Origin: an uncultured Marinicella sp.
GTDB taxonomy: Bacteria; Pseudomonadota; Gammaproteobacteria; Xanthomonadales; Marinicellaceae
NCBI GenBank assembly: GCA_947502595.1
Contig: CANNAM010000011.1
Span: 1-64,000, forward strand
Reading direction: 5' to 3'
Length of the DNA: 64,000 bases
Shown in pieces: positions 33,837-42,231 of the stretch. Position numbers and translations under genes: made by a program. The notes beneath the pieces were generated by a model that worked only from the letters and a program-made list of their open reading frames with translations, searched no databases and was not told where the DNA came from. Each line of letters starts with the position of its first letter. Position 1 is the stretch's first letter.

Positions 33837-35261
33837 TTATTTTTTGAGGGTTTCTACCCGAATTAAATTGGTGGTGCCTGATTGGCCAAAAGGCACGCCG
33901 GCAGTGATTACAAACTGATCACCTTGTTGTGCCATTTTATGTTTGATGATGACTTGACTGGCTATGTCCACCATTTCATCGGTGCTGGTGGCATCGTTGT
34001 TCAATACTGGATTGATGCCCCATGATACCGTCAATTGATGACACGATTTAACCGACGGTGAAATGGCAATTACATCGGTGTGAATGCGGTTTCTGGCCAC
34101 CCGCAAAGCGGTTGCGCCAGAACTTGAAAAACAGCACATCACTTCAGCTGATAAGGCCCTGGCAATGTGGCATGCGGCTGAGGAGACGGCATCTGGGGTG
34201 TTTTTTTCGGCCTTGAATTTGCGTTCAATCATGCGTTTTTTGTAATCGGTGTCAGACTCCACGGTTCGGGCAATTCGGTCCATGGTTTCTACCGCTTTGG
34301 TGGGGTATAAACCAGTCGCAGTTTCAGCCGATAACATCACCGCATCGGTGCCATCAAAAATGGCATTGGCCACATCGTTGGCTTCTGCTCGCGTTGGAAC
34401 TGCTTGTTCTATCATGGATTCCAACATTTGCGTGGCGGTAATCACTGGTTTGCCTTTTTCGCGGGCTTTTTTGATCAAGCGCTTTTGCAACATTGGGACT
34501 TTTTCGGCTGACAGTTCCACGCCTAAATCGCCCCGCGCAACCATGATGCCATCGGCTTCACGCAAAATTTCTTTGTAATTTCTGATGGCCCCAGGTTTTT
34601 CTATTTTTGCCATCAATTTGGCGTTGGATTGATGTGCCTGAAGGTGTTGTCTGGCCAGTAGTAAATCGTCACGATTGCGCACAAAGCTCAAGGCCACCCA
34701 ATCTACATCCAGCTTGGCGCCGGTGGCAATGTCGGTGATGTCTTTTTCAGTAACCGCTGCAATGCTTAAATCGGCATCAGGCACATTGATGCCTTTTTTG
34801 TTACTTAAGCTACCGCCTCTTTTTACGGTGGTGTGTATCACTTGATCAGTTACTCCACTGACCACCAGCAGTAATTTACCGTCATCAATTAAGATGGAGT
34901 CACCGACGGCAACATCACTGTGTAATTGCGCATAACTGATGCCCACACCGTGTGCATCACCTGGATGATTTTTGTCGGGATACAGTGCAAAAGCTTGGCC
35001 TTTGCTTAATTTAATTCGGCCGTCAGTGAATTCACCGACACGAATTTTTGGCCCTTGTAAATCTTGTAAAATTCCCACAATAACCCCCAGCTTTTCAGCT
35101 GTGGATCGGATGTTGGTGACGTTTTGTTGGTGGTCCTCAGCAGTACCGTGTGAAAAGTTCAGTCGAAACACATTAACCCCGGCTTTAATCAATGCCGCAA
35201 TTTGTTTGGGGCTTTGGCTGGCTGGTCCTAAGGTGGCTACAATTTTGGTTTTTCTTTTCAT
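33837..35261 (-). CDS. pyk: Pyruvate kinase
   Basis: Converts phosphoenolpyruvate and ADP to pyruvate and ATP. The 474-residue product starts MKRKTKIVATLGPAS, has the substrate and metal motifs MAKIEKPGAI and VARGDLGVEL, and the pyruvate-kinase segment ATQMLESMIEQAVPTRAEANDVANAIFDG (seen in parts). The C-terminal allosteric domain is present. The ORF extends 22 codons upstream to 35327, but the conserved N-terminus fixes the start at 35261. Length and motifs match bacterial PykA-type enzymes. Confidence 0.96.
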   Translation of the reverse strand: MKRKTKIVATLGPASQSPKQIAALIKAGVNVFRLNFSHGTAEDHQQNVTNIRSTAEKLGVIVGILQDLQGPKIRVGEFTDGRIKLSKGQAFALYPDKNHPGDAHGVGISYAQLHSDVAVGDSILIDDGKLLLVVSGVTDQVIHTTVKRGGSLSNKKGINVPDADLSIAAVTEKDITDIATGAKLDVDWVALSFVRNRDDLLLARQHLQAHQSNAKLMAKIEKPGAIRNYKEILREADGIMVARGDLGVELSAEKVPMLQKRLIKKAREKGKPVITATQMLESMIEQAVPTRAEANDVANAIFDGTDAVMLSAETATGLYPTKAVETMDRIARTVESDTDYKKRMIERKFKAEKNTPDAVSSAACHIARALSAEVMCCFSSSGATALRVARNRIHTDVIAISPSVKSCHQLTVSWGINPVLNNDATSTDEMVDIASQVIIKHKMAQQGDQFVITAGVPFGQSGTTNLIRVETLKK

Positions 35262-35370
35262 GTTGTTCGGTATTGATGGAGCAATTGTGAATCTGCTTAT
35301 GATAGGCGTTTTTGATGAATTATTCATGTCAGAATTGCTATAATCTTTATTTTTTTAGTGTGGAGGCCGC

Positions 35371-35769
35371 ATGGCTTTAGTTAATTGTCCAGCTTGTCGT
35401 ACCAAAATGTCATCAGTGGCCAAAGTATGCCCTAAATGTAATTACAGCCGAGACCCCGAAGCTGAAATTGACCCTGAACAAGTTAAACTGTTCCAAAAAC
35501 GCCAGTTCCGAGATCGCATGTATAAATTACGCATGTTCAGTTACGTGGCCATGACCATCACCATGATTGGTGCTTTACCGATGCTGTGGGACTACATTCA
35601 AGCACTGGAGCAAGGTAAAATGGTTGTGTTGCTGGAACACTGGGGTATTTATGCCATTGCTGTGGGCTTTGTGATGTACATGCTGATACGGGCTTTTATG
35701 CTGACAGTCAGAAGGCGATACCGGGCTAATTTACTTGCAGTTGAGCAGCGCACACCGCCTGTGCAGTAA
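35371..35769 (+). CDS. Zinc-ribbon membrane protein
   Basis: 132 residues: an N-terminal zinc ribbon (CPACRTKM...CPKCNYSRD), an amphipathic linker and two membrane helices (about 52-70 and 92-112). Function unknown; such small ribbon-plus-membrane proteins are common near housekeeping genes. Good ribosome site (GTGGAGG) upstream of the ATG. Divergent from pyk. Confidence 0.75.
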   Translation: MALVNCPACRTKMSSVAKVCPKCNYSRDPEAEIDPEQVKLFQKRQFRDRMYKLRMFSYVAMTITMIGALPMLWDYIQALEQGKMVVLLEHWGIYAIAVGFVMYMLIRAFMLTVRRRYRANLLAVEQRTPPVQ

Positions 35770-35815
35770 AACTTTCACTGGGTTTATCAGTGCTGGTTCG
35801 GGATGTTGTTTTCCT

Positions 35816-35860
35816 GAGTTGAGCCATTTACCAGCGAACTGCTGGTAAGTTGTTCAACTC
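35816..35860. repeat. Nested palindrome at the sbcB stop codon
   Basis: Outer arms GAGTTGA/TCAACTC enclose an inner TTACCAGC-N5-GCTGGTAA hairpin, giving a 45-bp two-step palindrome that reaches into the sbcB stop. No U-run follows on either strand, so it is not a typical intrinsic terminator, although it could protect both 3' ends. Confidence 0.6.
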
Positions 35861-37286
35861 AAAAATTCTTACTCAATACAAACTGTTCCACTTGGTCCAA
35901 AATCTCATGGTCTGCCACTGAATCAGTTTGCTCACGCAAAGCATTGAGGTGTTCAAACCAAACACTGAATTCATCGCCGTACCGTTGTTCTAATCGCTGT
36001 AAGGCGTCTATTCGCCACAGTGTATTTTGTTCATTATTCAGTGTTTCAGGGAAGTTTCTGGCTTTGTAACGTTGAATCAGAGCGGCGGCACGTTGGTCAT
36101 TGAAGTCGTCTACTTGCCACGGTATTTTATCTGCTGGCAGCTGTCGAATTGACTCCAGGCGGGCGCGTTCCTTGAAACTGAAGAAGCCTGAATAGAGCAT
36201 TTCATCAACATCGTTGTCTTTACCTTCAAAGGGTTGGTCGAATACAGCAGCGGCTTTCTTTTCAATGCCCGCAGCAGCTGTTTTAATTTGATCCAAATGT
36301 TTCTGACAGCGCGCATAATCCATGCCAATGCGTTGCAAGTCCACACCTTTTAACACCGAAATGGGTGAGACAAATGGCGCTTTATTGAGGTGTATGGTTT
36401 TCAAATGTACCCGTTCTATACCCTCAGGCAAATCGGCTTTTGGGGTGTATAAGCGGTCTTGAATGTCCTCTACAGATAAGCTCAGCAAATCAGTGGGATC
36501 GTAATGCAGGTCGTAACAGATGATGCCATTTTTATTGCTTGGGTGAATCGCCAGCGGTAACATCAATGCCAAACAACCACGTTCAGCTGGAATTTTATTT
36601 GACACATGCACAATGGGCTGCAACAGCTGCCAATTCAATAAACTTCTGACACTGTCTTTACTTCTTAACTGCAACGCAAAATTAAACAGCTTGGGTTGGT
36701 TTTTTCGTATCAGTTTGGCCATTTGGATAGTGGCTTCAACATCGGATAAGGCATCATGTGCTGCGGTATGAATGAGGCCATTGGCTTGGGCCAAATCTTC
36801 CAGTTTGAAACTGGGTTTACCTGGTTCATGCATCGGCCACTCGATATTTTCAGGTCTGAGGGCATAAGTCGCCCTGACGATGTCTATCAGGTCCCAACGA
36901 GAGTTGCCGTTTAAATACTCCCTTTGGTAGGGATCATATAAATTGCGGTAAAACAATGACCGCACGCATTCATCATCGAAACGGATGCTGTTGTAGCCCA
37001 CGCCACAGGTTTTATCTTGACTCAATATTGCGTGCACCCTGGCAGCAAACTCATGCTCAGGCAAGCCTTTTTCTGCACACAGCTGCGGAGTGATGCCGGT
37101 GACCAAACAACTGGCAGGGTCAGGTAAATAATCATAAGTCGGCTGACAGTAAAACATATCCGGTTCACCAACTGGGTTCAAATGTTCGTCGGTGCGGATA
37201 CCCGCAAACTGCGCTATGCGATCATAGCGGGTATTGACACCAAAGGTTTCTAAATCGTACCAATAAAAATTATTCTTATAGGTCAC
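35859..37286 (-). CDS. sbcB: Exodeoxyribonuclease I
   Basis: A 3'-5' single-strand exonuclease used in recombination and mismatch repair. The 475-residue length and ExoI motifs match: WYDLETFG (Asp11, Glu13), GYNSIRFDDE, SRWDLIDIVRA and HDALSDVEATI. The C-terminal SH3-like and helical parts follow in normal order. Monocistronic, with a nested palindrome after the stop. Confidence 0.96.
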   Translation of the reverse strand: MTYKNNFYWYDLETFGVNTRYDRIAQFAGIRTDEHLNPVGEPDMFYCQPTYDYLPDPASCLVTGITPQLCAEKGLPEHEFAARVHAILSQDKTCGVGYNSIRFDDECVRSLFYRNLYDPYQREYLNGNSRWDLIDIVRATYALRPENIEWPMHEPGKPSFKLEDLAQANGLIHTAAHDALSDVEATIQMAKLIRKNQPKLFNFALQLRSKDSVRSLLNWQLLQPIVHVSNKIPAERGCLALMLPLAIHPSNKNGIICYDLHYDPTDLLSLSVEDIQDRLYTPKADLPEGIERVHLKTIHLNKAPFVSPISVLKGVDLQRIGMDYARCQKHLDQIKTAAAGIEKKAAAVFDQPFEGKDNDVDEMLYSGFFSFKERARLESIRQLPADKIPWQVDDFNDQRAAALIQRYKARNFPETLNNEQNTLWRIDALQRLEQRYGDEFSVWFEHLNALREQTDSVADHEILDQVEQFVLSKNF

Positions 37287-37393
37287 TGCGGTCTCCCGAT
37301 GCTTTTGCCGTTATAGCAAAACTCGCTATTGATAAATGTTGAGTTATTGATTAACATGATAGGCTAATATTTAACCATACCTAAAGGGGAACC

Positions 37394-38086
37394 ATGAAAA
37401 AACTTATTATCTTTTTATTATTCACGTCATTCAGTGTCTCAGCTGCACCCGTGCGATTCGATTTTGTCTTTGATGACCCAAACAGCACAGCACGCAGTAC
37501 CGGTTATATTGTGTTTGAAGAAAACTTATTGGCCAATCCAGGGAACAACAACTTCAGTTTGCCAAACCCAGCAGTGCTTGATTTACAGCTAACAGTGACC
37601 GGCTCAATTGATACAGATGGCAGTTATGACCTCAGTGATTATATTAGGGTTTATTTTGAAACCAATGGTGGTACTTTAGACTTCAGTCAGCCATTGATTG
37701 GGCAAGCGACCAATGGCAATCCATGGGGCACGACTTTGGATGGCAACTCAGGTGACTTTAATTTGTTGGCTAATTCTGGTCCTTCAAAAAAGTACTCAGC
37801 AAGTTCTGCTGAGACCCAAGGAGTCCCTATCGATGGACCGCCAAGTGGATGTGATTGGTTTACCTTGTGTGAATACCTTGGTAGTGGTGGGCCGCAAGAC
37901 AATAGTTCAGGAACAGATGGGATTCAATTCGGAACTGTTTCTCCCATGGAATTGCAATCTATGCAACGTGGCGGCGGTAACCCAGCCCGTGCAGTACCCA
38001 CTTTGAGTAACTTGATGTTACTGCTGTTGCTTGCTGTGGTATTTGGATTCAGTTTTATGCGCTTAAGAAAAAACAGCGCTGTCTAA
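37394..38086 (+). CDS. Exported protein with IPTL-CTERM-like sorting tail
   Basis: 230 residues: signal peptide (MKKLIIFLLFTSFSVSA), a beta-rich body resembling PEP-CTERM-type surface proteins, and a C-terminal tripartite signal (RAVPTLSNLML, a hydrophobic helix, then RLRKN at 199-227). The PTLS motif with helix and basic tail is that of IPTL-CTERM proteins, which are sorted by a dedicated membrane protease. Preceded by AAAGGGGAACC and followed by a clear terminator. No sorting enzyme is in the window. Confidence 0.8.
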   Translation: MKKLIIFLLFTSFSVSAAPVRFDFVFDDPNSTARSTGYIVFEENLLANPGNNNFSLPNPAVLDLQLTVTGSIDTDGSYDLSDYIRVYFETNGGTLDFSQPLIGQATNGNPWGTTLDGNSGDFNLLANSGPSKKYSASSAETQGVPIDGPPSGCDWFTLCEYLGSGGPQDNSSGTDGIQFGTVSPMELQSMQRGGGNPARAVPTLSNLMLLLLLAVVFGFSFMRLRKNSAV

Positions 38087-38151
38087 TATCCAATGGAATT
38101 AATGCTTTGATTGCGTTACTTAGCTGAACCAATCAAGGTAGATAACAAAGG

Positions 38152-38184
38152 GCCCGGAGCTTATCATGACTTCCGGGCTTTTTT
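38152..38184 (+). terminator. Rho-independent terminator of the IPTL-CTERM gene
   Basis: GCCCGGA and TCCGGGC arms with a 13-nt loop, followed by TTTTTTG, about 65 bp after the stop. Confidence 0.85.
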
Positions 38185-38221
38185 GTTTCTTTGGTTTTAT
38201 AGCTCTAGGCTAACTGGTCAG

Positions 38222-39388
38222 TTACTGGGCTGTAAATCGCCAAGCTTGATCTGTTCTGCTGACTGCAAAGCCATGGTCATGGAGCAAACTGTCCAAAAAT
38301 TCAAAAGCATTCACATTGTCAGCTTTGGTTGTAACGCTAATACCTCTCAGTAATTCTAATCCGAGCAGTTGTTCTGTCTGTGGTGTTGTTTCAGAGATAA
38401 GTTTTGCGATTTGATCTAATGAAATTTCATTAAAGTCTAAGCTGACTAGAATGCCGCCATTAATGGCTGAGTCTTCAGCCATTGAATTTCCAGTTTTAGT
38501 TAGTAGCAGGCAGGCAATGACGACTATAAAAATGATACCTGTAAAGGTTAGGTAAGTATTGTTTCGGTGTTTTGCAAGCATTATAAACCTCTCGTGTTTG
38601 TGATTGAAAAAAGTTAAAAAATTGGGTGTCTCAAATGCAGTTATACTGGTTTTTAATGTCTCGCCATAAGCTAGCCTGGTTTGTGTGTTGGCTTGTTTTA
38701 AAATTTGGTGATCGCAAGCCAGTTCTTGGTCTTGTTGAAATTTATTCGCTGCAAAATATACCAGTGGATTGAACCAGAATACTGTTTTTAATATAGTTGC
38801 AATTAATTGAGCCCATAAATCATGGCGCTTATGATGAGTCAGCTCATGTATTATTATCAGTTGAGCTTGTTGCACGGTGTAAACAGTAGAAAAACCTCTG
38901 GGTAAGTAGATTATGGGCTTAAATAGGCCTGTTATTAGTGGGCCTGTAACCAATGGACTCATTCTTATAGGTATATTGGTATTTAAATTTTGCAACAATG
39001 CTGCAGGAATTAGGCTGAGCATTGAAACTTGTATTGAGTCTAGTTTTAACAAAGCATTGAGCTTTAATGAACGGTTAATTTTGAACAATCCCCAAACAGA
39101 TATACCTATTATCCATATCAAAGTAATTACTTCAAATTGAGCTTTGTTGGCCTGTATTGATGCAGAATAAGTTGGAATAATGTTGCTTGCATCAGGCACA
39201 ATCAGGTAACGCGCTATAGCTTCGGGGGGGTCAAATTTTACTGGGGTACATAAACGTAAGACAGGTAATATCCACAGCCAGTAACTTACATGTGCACCAA
39301 GCAATCTTCTGACAGGGTTGCGTAGCAACAACACTATGACGATTATGACACTGATGTCTAAAGTGTATTGGAAAAGCCAATCAATCAT
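38222..39388 (-). CDS. BlaR1/MecR1-like M56 metallopeptidase with C-terminal STN-like domain
   Basis: 388 residues: membrane helices about 8-22, 34-48, 87-101 and 279-297; zinc peptidase motif HELTHH (181-186) with the third ligand in QELACD (Glu222). In BlaR1-type systems signal binding triggers this protease, leading to cleavage of the repressor. The penicillin-binding sensor is absent. Instead the periplasmic tail (about 313-387; VSLDFNEISLDQIAKLISETT, then NAFEFLDSLLHDHGF) looks like a secretin/TonB short N-terminal (STN) domain. It overlaps the blaI-type gene by 8 bp. The signal is unknown, but not evidently a beta-lactam. Confidence 0.85.
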   Translation of the reverse strand: MIDWLFQYTLDISVIIVIVLLLRNPVRRLLGAHVSYWLWILPVLRLCTPVKFDPPEAIARYLIVPDASNIIPTYSASIQANKAQFEVITLIWIIGISVWGLFKINRSLKLNALLKLDSIQVSMLSLIPAALLQNLNTNIPIRMSPLVTGPLITGLFKPIIYLPRGFSTVYTVQQAQLIIIHELTHHKRHDLWAQLIATILKTVFWFNPLVYFAANKFQQDQELACDHQILKQANTQTRLAYGETLKTSITAFETPNFLTFFNHKHERFIMLAKHRNNTYLTFTGIIFIVVIACLLLTKTGNSMAEDSAINGGILVSLDFNEISLDQIAKLISETTPQTEQLLGLELLRGISVTTKADNVNAFEFLDSLLHDHGFAVSRTDQAWRFTAQ

Positions 39389-39749
39389 CAGTTTTCATAT
39401 TTGCTAATATGGCTTCAATTTCTTTGATGTCTTGCTCATTGAGTTTTTTGCTTTGCGCAAAATGAGCCACCAAAGCTGGTAATTTGCCCTCAAAAAATTT
39501 ACCCAGTAAATTTTCCGACTCATGATGTACAACCTGGCTTCGTTCCACTACAGGTGAATAAAAATATTGTTTACCATCTTTGATACGGCTGACTAGTTGT
39601 TTTTTGTAAAGCCTAGTAACCAGGGTTTTAATGGTGTTTTCATGCCAGTCAGTAATGCTTTTTGCTCTGGCAATGATTTGACCAATGTTCAAAGGTGATT
39701 CTGCCCATAGAATTTCTAAAATAATGGACTCAGTATTTGCTACATTCAT
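39381..39749 (-). CDS. BlaI/MecI/CopY-family repressor
   Basis: A 122-residue winged-helix repressor (ESIILEILWAESPLNIGQI..., then HENTIKTLVTRLYKKQLVSRIKDGKQYFYSPVV) with a helical dimerisation tail. Members bind TACA/TGTA dyads and are inactivated when the partner M56 protease is activated. The upstream region has such a dyad overlapping a good promoter, so it most likely represses itself and the M56 gene, whose start it overlaps. Confidence 0.9.
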   Translation of the reverse strand: MNVANTESIILEILWAESPLNIGQIIARAKSITDWHENTIKTLVTRLYKKQLVSRIKDGKQYFYSPVVERSQVVHHESENLLGKFFEGKLPALVAHFAQSKKLNEQDIKEIEAILANMKTDD

Positions 39750-39770
39750 GTTGGTAGAGTGTTTTAATTA

Positions 39771-39798
39771 CCCAAAGTCTACACTTGTAGTCTTTGGG
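39771..39798. promoter_or_regulatory. BlaI-type operator (28-bp dyad)
   Basis: CCCAAAGTCTACACT/TGTAGTCTTTGGG is a near-perfect palindrome with a TACA-N2-TGTA core as in bla/mec operators. In addition, AAGTCTACACTTG (39775-39787) recurs inverted as CAAGTGTAGACTT (39803-39815), giving a second, overlapping binding arrangement. It covers the -10 region of the repressor promoter. Confidence 0.75.
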
Positions 39799-39805
39799 AT
39801 GTCAA
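39776..39805 (-). promoter_or_regulatory. Sigma-70 promoter of the blaI/M56 operon
   Basis: On the minus strand, a consensus TTGACA (39805-39800) is separated by 18 bp from TAGACT (39781-39776), which lies inside the operator dyad. Repressor binding would block RNA polymerase. Transcription would start near 39769, about 20 bp before the repressor ATG. Confidence 0.65.
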
Positions 39806-39841
39806 GTGTAGACTTAATTTAATTTTGAACAATTGTGTTAT

Positions 39842-40690
39842 TTAGGTTTTGGCTTTTGCCAGTAGCCAGACAAATACCGAGGCCAAGGCCATCAAGGCTA
39901 TGGCGTAAAGCAATTGAGGATTGGGGTGGTTGAATGGCATAACATTGTTGCCAGCTGCTTGCCAAGGCCAAACCTTGAATAAGGTACCAAGCATCAAACC
40001 TGCTAAAGTGAAAATGGTGCCGGTTTTAAAGTGCATCAACAACCATTTCAATAGCCGAGAAAACACCAATAAACCCATCACACAACCAGCGGCAAACACC
40101 AACAGGGTCAACCAATCGCGACTATCCACTGCCAGCAGGAGGGTTTGGTATTTACCCAGAAGGATTAAAATCAGTGAACCTGAGATGCCGGGTAAAATCA
40201 TGGCACTGATGGCAATCATGCCAGCCAACAATATGCCTAAGTTGCCAGTGGGTAAGGCCACCAGGCTTTGGGTGCTGAGGAAGTAACCAAGAAACACCCC
40301 AAAGGCCAATAAAAACCAATTCAACAAATGGGTCGATGCATGTTGTTTCAATAGCAGCACTGCAGAACTGATGATTAAACCAAAGAAAAAAGCCCAAGTC
40401 AGAACTGTGTGCGCAGCTAATAAGTATTGGATTAAACTGGCGAACAGGAAAATTGACGTCAAGATACCCGCAAATACAGCCAATAAAAACCAACCGTCGA
40501 TTTGTTTCCAGGCTTTAGCGACTTGGCCTGAGAATAATAATTTAAGGCTGTTGAGGTTAACCGCAGCGATGGCATTGATCAGTCGTTGGTAGATGCCTGC
40601 TATCAAAGCAATGGTGCCGCCAGATACACCAGGCACCAAGTCAGCGATGCCCATCAGCATGCCTTTGAGGTAAATTAAGAAATAAGTCAT
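39842..40690 (-). CDS. DUF368 membrane protein, PopT-like polyprenyl-phosphate translocase
   Basis: About 282 residues, eight to nine membrane helices, with the duplicated DUF368 motifs GIADLVPGVSGGTIALIAGIY and ISAMILPGISGSLILILLG. DUF368 proteins (PopT) have been implicated in recycling undecaprenyl phosphate across the membrane. The start MTYFLIYLKGMLMG is chosen because the 17 residues upstream overlap the kinase gene and are hydrophilic. It starts 13 bp after the deoxynucleoside kinase stop; the link may be only transcriptional. Confidence 0.85.
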   Translation of the reverse strand: MTYFLIYLKGMLMGIADLVPGVSGGTIALIAGIYQRLINAIAAVNLNSLKLLFSGQVAKAWKQIDGWFLLAVFAGILTSIFLFASLIQYLLAAHTVLTWAFFFGLIISSAVLLLKQHASTHLLNWFLLAFGVFLGYFLSTQSLVALPTGNLGILLAGMIAISAMILPGISGSLILILLGKYQTLLLAVDSRDWLTLLVFAAGCVMGLLVFSRLLKWLLMHFKTGTIFTLAGLMLGTLFKVWPWQAAGNNVMPFNHPNPQLLYAIALMALASVFVWLLAKAKT

Positions 40691-40703
40691 TGTGTCTGTC
40701 CTG

Positions 40704-41339
40704 TTAAGTTCTGGCCAAGTCTTTAGGTAACAAGGCTTCAATACTTTGCATCAGTTCTATCTGGTCAATCAAATCATTGACGTAGTTCAAGCGATCGGTC
40801 TCGATCACCAGCAGTTTACTTTTATCGTAACCAGCAATCCAATTTTGGTAGAGTTTTTCCAGTCTTTTTAAATAGCCTAAAGGCATGTTTTGTTCCATTG
40901 TGCGGCCACGTATTTTGATGCGTTTGCGGGTGGTGCGGATGGAGCACTTGAGGTAGATCATCAGGTCTGGTGGTTTGATGGTGCTGCGTATGCTTGCATA
41001 AAAACTTAAATAAGTTTGCCAATCGCGTTGATTGATTTTACCGGTTTGCTGCAAAGCGGTGGCAAATATCTCCACATCTTCAAAAACGGTTCGATCTTGT
41101 ACCACCACGCCGGGAATTTTTTCGACCATTTGGTGAATTTTAAACTTAGACGCCAGAAAATAAAGTTGCGAGTGGAAGGCCCAACGTTGCATGTCTTGGT
41201 AAAAATCATCCAAGTAAGGGTTGCTGTCATTGGGTTCATAGAAAGGAGTGATTTGATAGGTGCTGGTTAAGAACTCCACCAATGAAGTTTTACCCGCGCC
41301 AATATTGCCTGCAATGCCGATTATTTTTTGTTCGCTCAT
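40704..41339 (-). CDS. Deoxynucleoside kinase (deoxyadenosine/deoxyguanosine kinase type)
   Basis: A 211-residue salvage kinase that phosphorylates deoxynucleosides with ATP. P-loop GNIGAGKTSL (Lys17), substrate-site segment FYEPNDSNPYLDDFY, DRT-type motif VVQDRTVFED, and lid RGRTMEQ. Length and motifs fit the bacterial dNK/Dgk family. Start MSEQKIIGIAG; divergent from the START-domain gene. Confidence 0.9.
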   Translation of the reverse strand: MSEQKIIGIAGNIGAGKTSLVEFLTSTYQITPFYEPNDSNPYLDDFYQDMQRWAFHSQLYFLASKFKIHQMVEKIPGVVVQDRTVFEDVEIFATALQQTGKINQRDWQTYLSFYASIRSTIKPPDLMIYLKCSIRTTRKRIKIRGRTMEQNMPLGYLKRLEKLYQNWIAGYDKSKLLVIETDRLNYVNDLIDQIELMQSIEALLPKDLART

Positions 41340-41350
41340 GGGGGTATTTT

Positions 41351-41986
41351 ATGCGTAAAACTGGGTTAAGATGGAGTCAAATGATGACTGTTTTTAAAAC
41401 AATGTGGGGTTTGGTGTTGTTGCTTGTTCTGAACAACGCGCAAGGGTTAGGAGCGAACCATGATTGGCAGTTGAAGCTGCACCGTGATGGCATACAAGTT
41501 TATCAACAACAGCGGGCCGGATTCAAGTTTATGCACACCAAGGGCACAATGACTGTGCGGGCAACAGCTGCTGAGGCATTGGCGGTATTACAAGATGTTG
41601 CACTATGTAGTAAGTGGGTGCAGAACTGTGTTGCTGCCAACCGGCTTGATGGCAGTTTGGTACACATTGTTTTAAAAGCACCGCTGTGGCTGAAGGATCG
41701 AGATTTGGTGGTCAGCACTGAGTCCAACTATTTAGCTGTTAGCAAGCAATGGCAACTGAGCACTGACAATCGACCTGGGCAACACAAAAACGATGACTTT
41801 GTCAGAATCAATCACACCCAAAGTACTTGGTTAATTACGGCTGTCGACCAAGACCATGTGCACCTGAGTTATGAGTTGTATGCTGACCCGGAACTTTTGT
41901 TCAAAACAGGCGTGAATAAATTCAAACGTGATGCCATGTTTCAAACCATGCGCAGTTTGCGAAAGTTGCTAAGCACACACCCCTAA
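41351..41986 (+). CDS. START-domain lipid-binding protein, exported
   Basis: About 211 residues: an N-terminal signal/anchor (FKTMWGLVLLLVLNNAQGLGA) then a START domain (DWQLKLHRDGIQVYQQQRAGFKF..., DRDLVVSTESNY, VHLSYELYADPE), a fold that binds lipids. ATGs at 41351 and 41381 are candidates; 23 further in-frame codons upstream overlap the divergent kinase. The stop codon TAA lies in the CTAA target site of the MITE that begins at the next base. Confidence 0.8.
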   Translation: MRKTGLRWSQMMTVFKTMWGLVLLLVLNNAQGLGANHDWQLKLHRDGIQVYQQQRAGFKFMHTKGTMTVRATAAEALAVLQDVALCSKWVQNCVAANRLDGSLVHIVLKAPLWLKDRDLVVSTESNYLAVSKQWQLSTDNRPGQHKNDDFVRINHTQSTWLITAVDQDHVHLSYELYADPELLFKTGVNKFKRDAMFQTMRSLRKLLSTHP

Positions 41987-42145
41987 GGAAGCTCTGAGCA
42001 ATAGAAAACAGCTCTGCGGGGCTTACAGCAACTTCCAACCTCAGCGGTGGATGTTTTTGAGGGAGAATGACTGGCGCTTCAATCATCCGTCTTGACCTTG
42101 AAGATTGCGGTAAGCCAGAGGTATATTGCATTGTTCAGAGATTCC
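41987..42145. mobile_element. MITE-like element, 159 bp, IS5-type ends
   Basis: The ends are inverted repeats, GGAAGCTCTGAGCAAT against GGAATCTCTGAACAAT (two mismatches in 16). They resemble IS5-group tips, and the flanks CTAA and TTAA fit the YTAR target preference of that group, differing by one base. No transposase is encoded; a short minus-strand frame inside is not a convincing gene. It sits directly against the START gene's stop codon. Confidence 0.7.
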
Positions 42146-42231
42146 TTAAACCATGCTTACATGGTGCAGACAATGCCTTGAATAAAACTTAGCCTTCAAA
42201 AACCCATCAACAGCATTGCATGTTGAGCCGC

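Noticed and set aside
38111-38353. 80-residue plus-strand frame after the IPTL gene
   Set aside because: It spans a rho-independent terminator and overlaps the M56 gene in antisense.
38222-39749. Beta-lactam resistance locus (blaI/blaR)
   Set aside because: The M56 protein lacks a penicillin-binding domain and no beta-lactamase gene is nearby.
41922-42131. 69-residue minus-strand frame over the MITE
   Set aside because: It lies mostly inside the repeat element, overlaps the START gene and has no ribosome site or family similarity.
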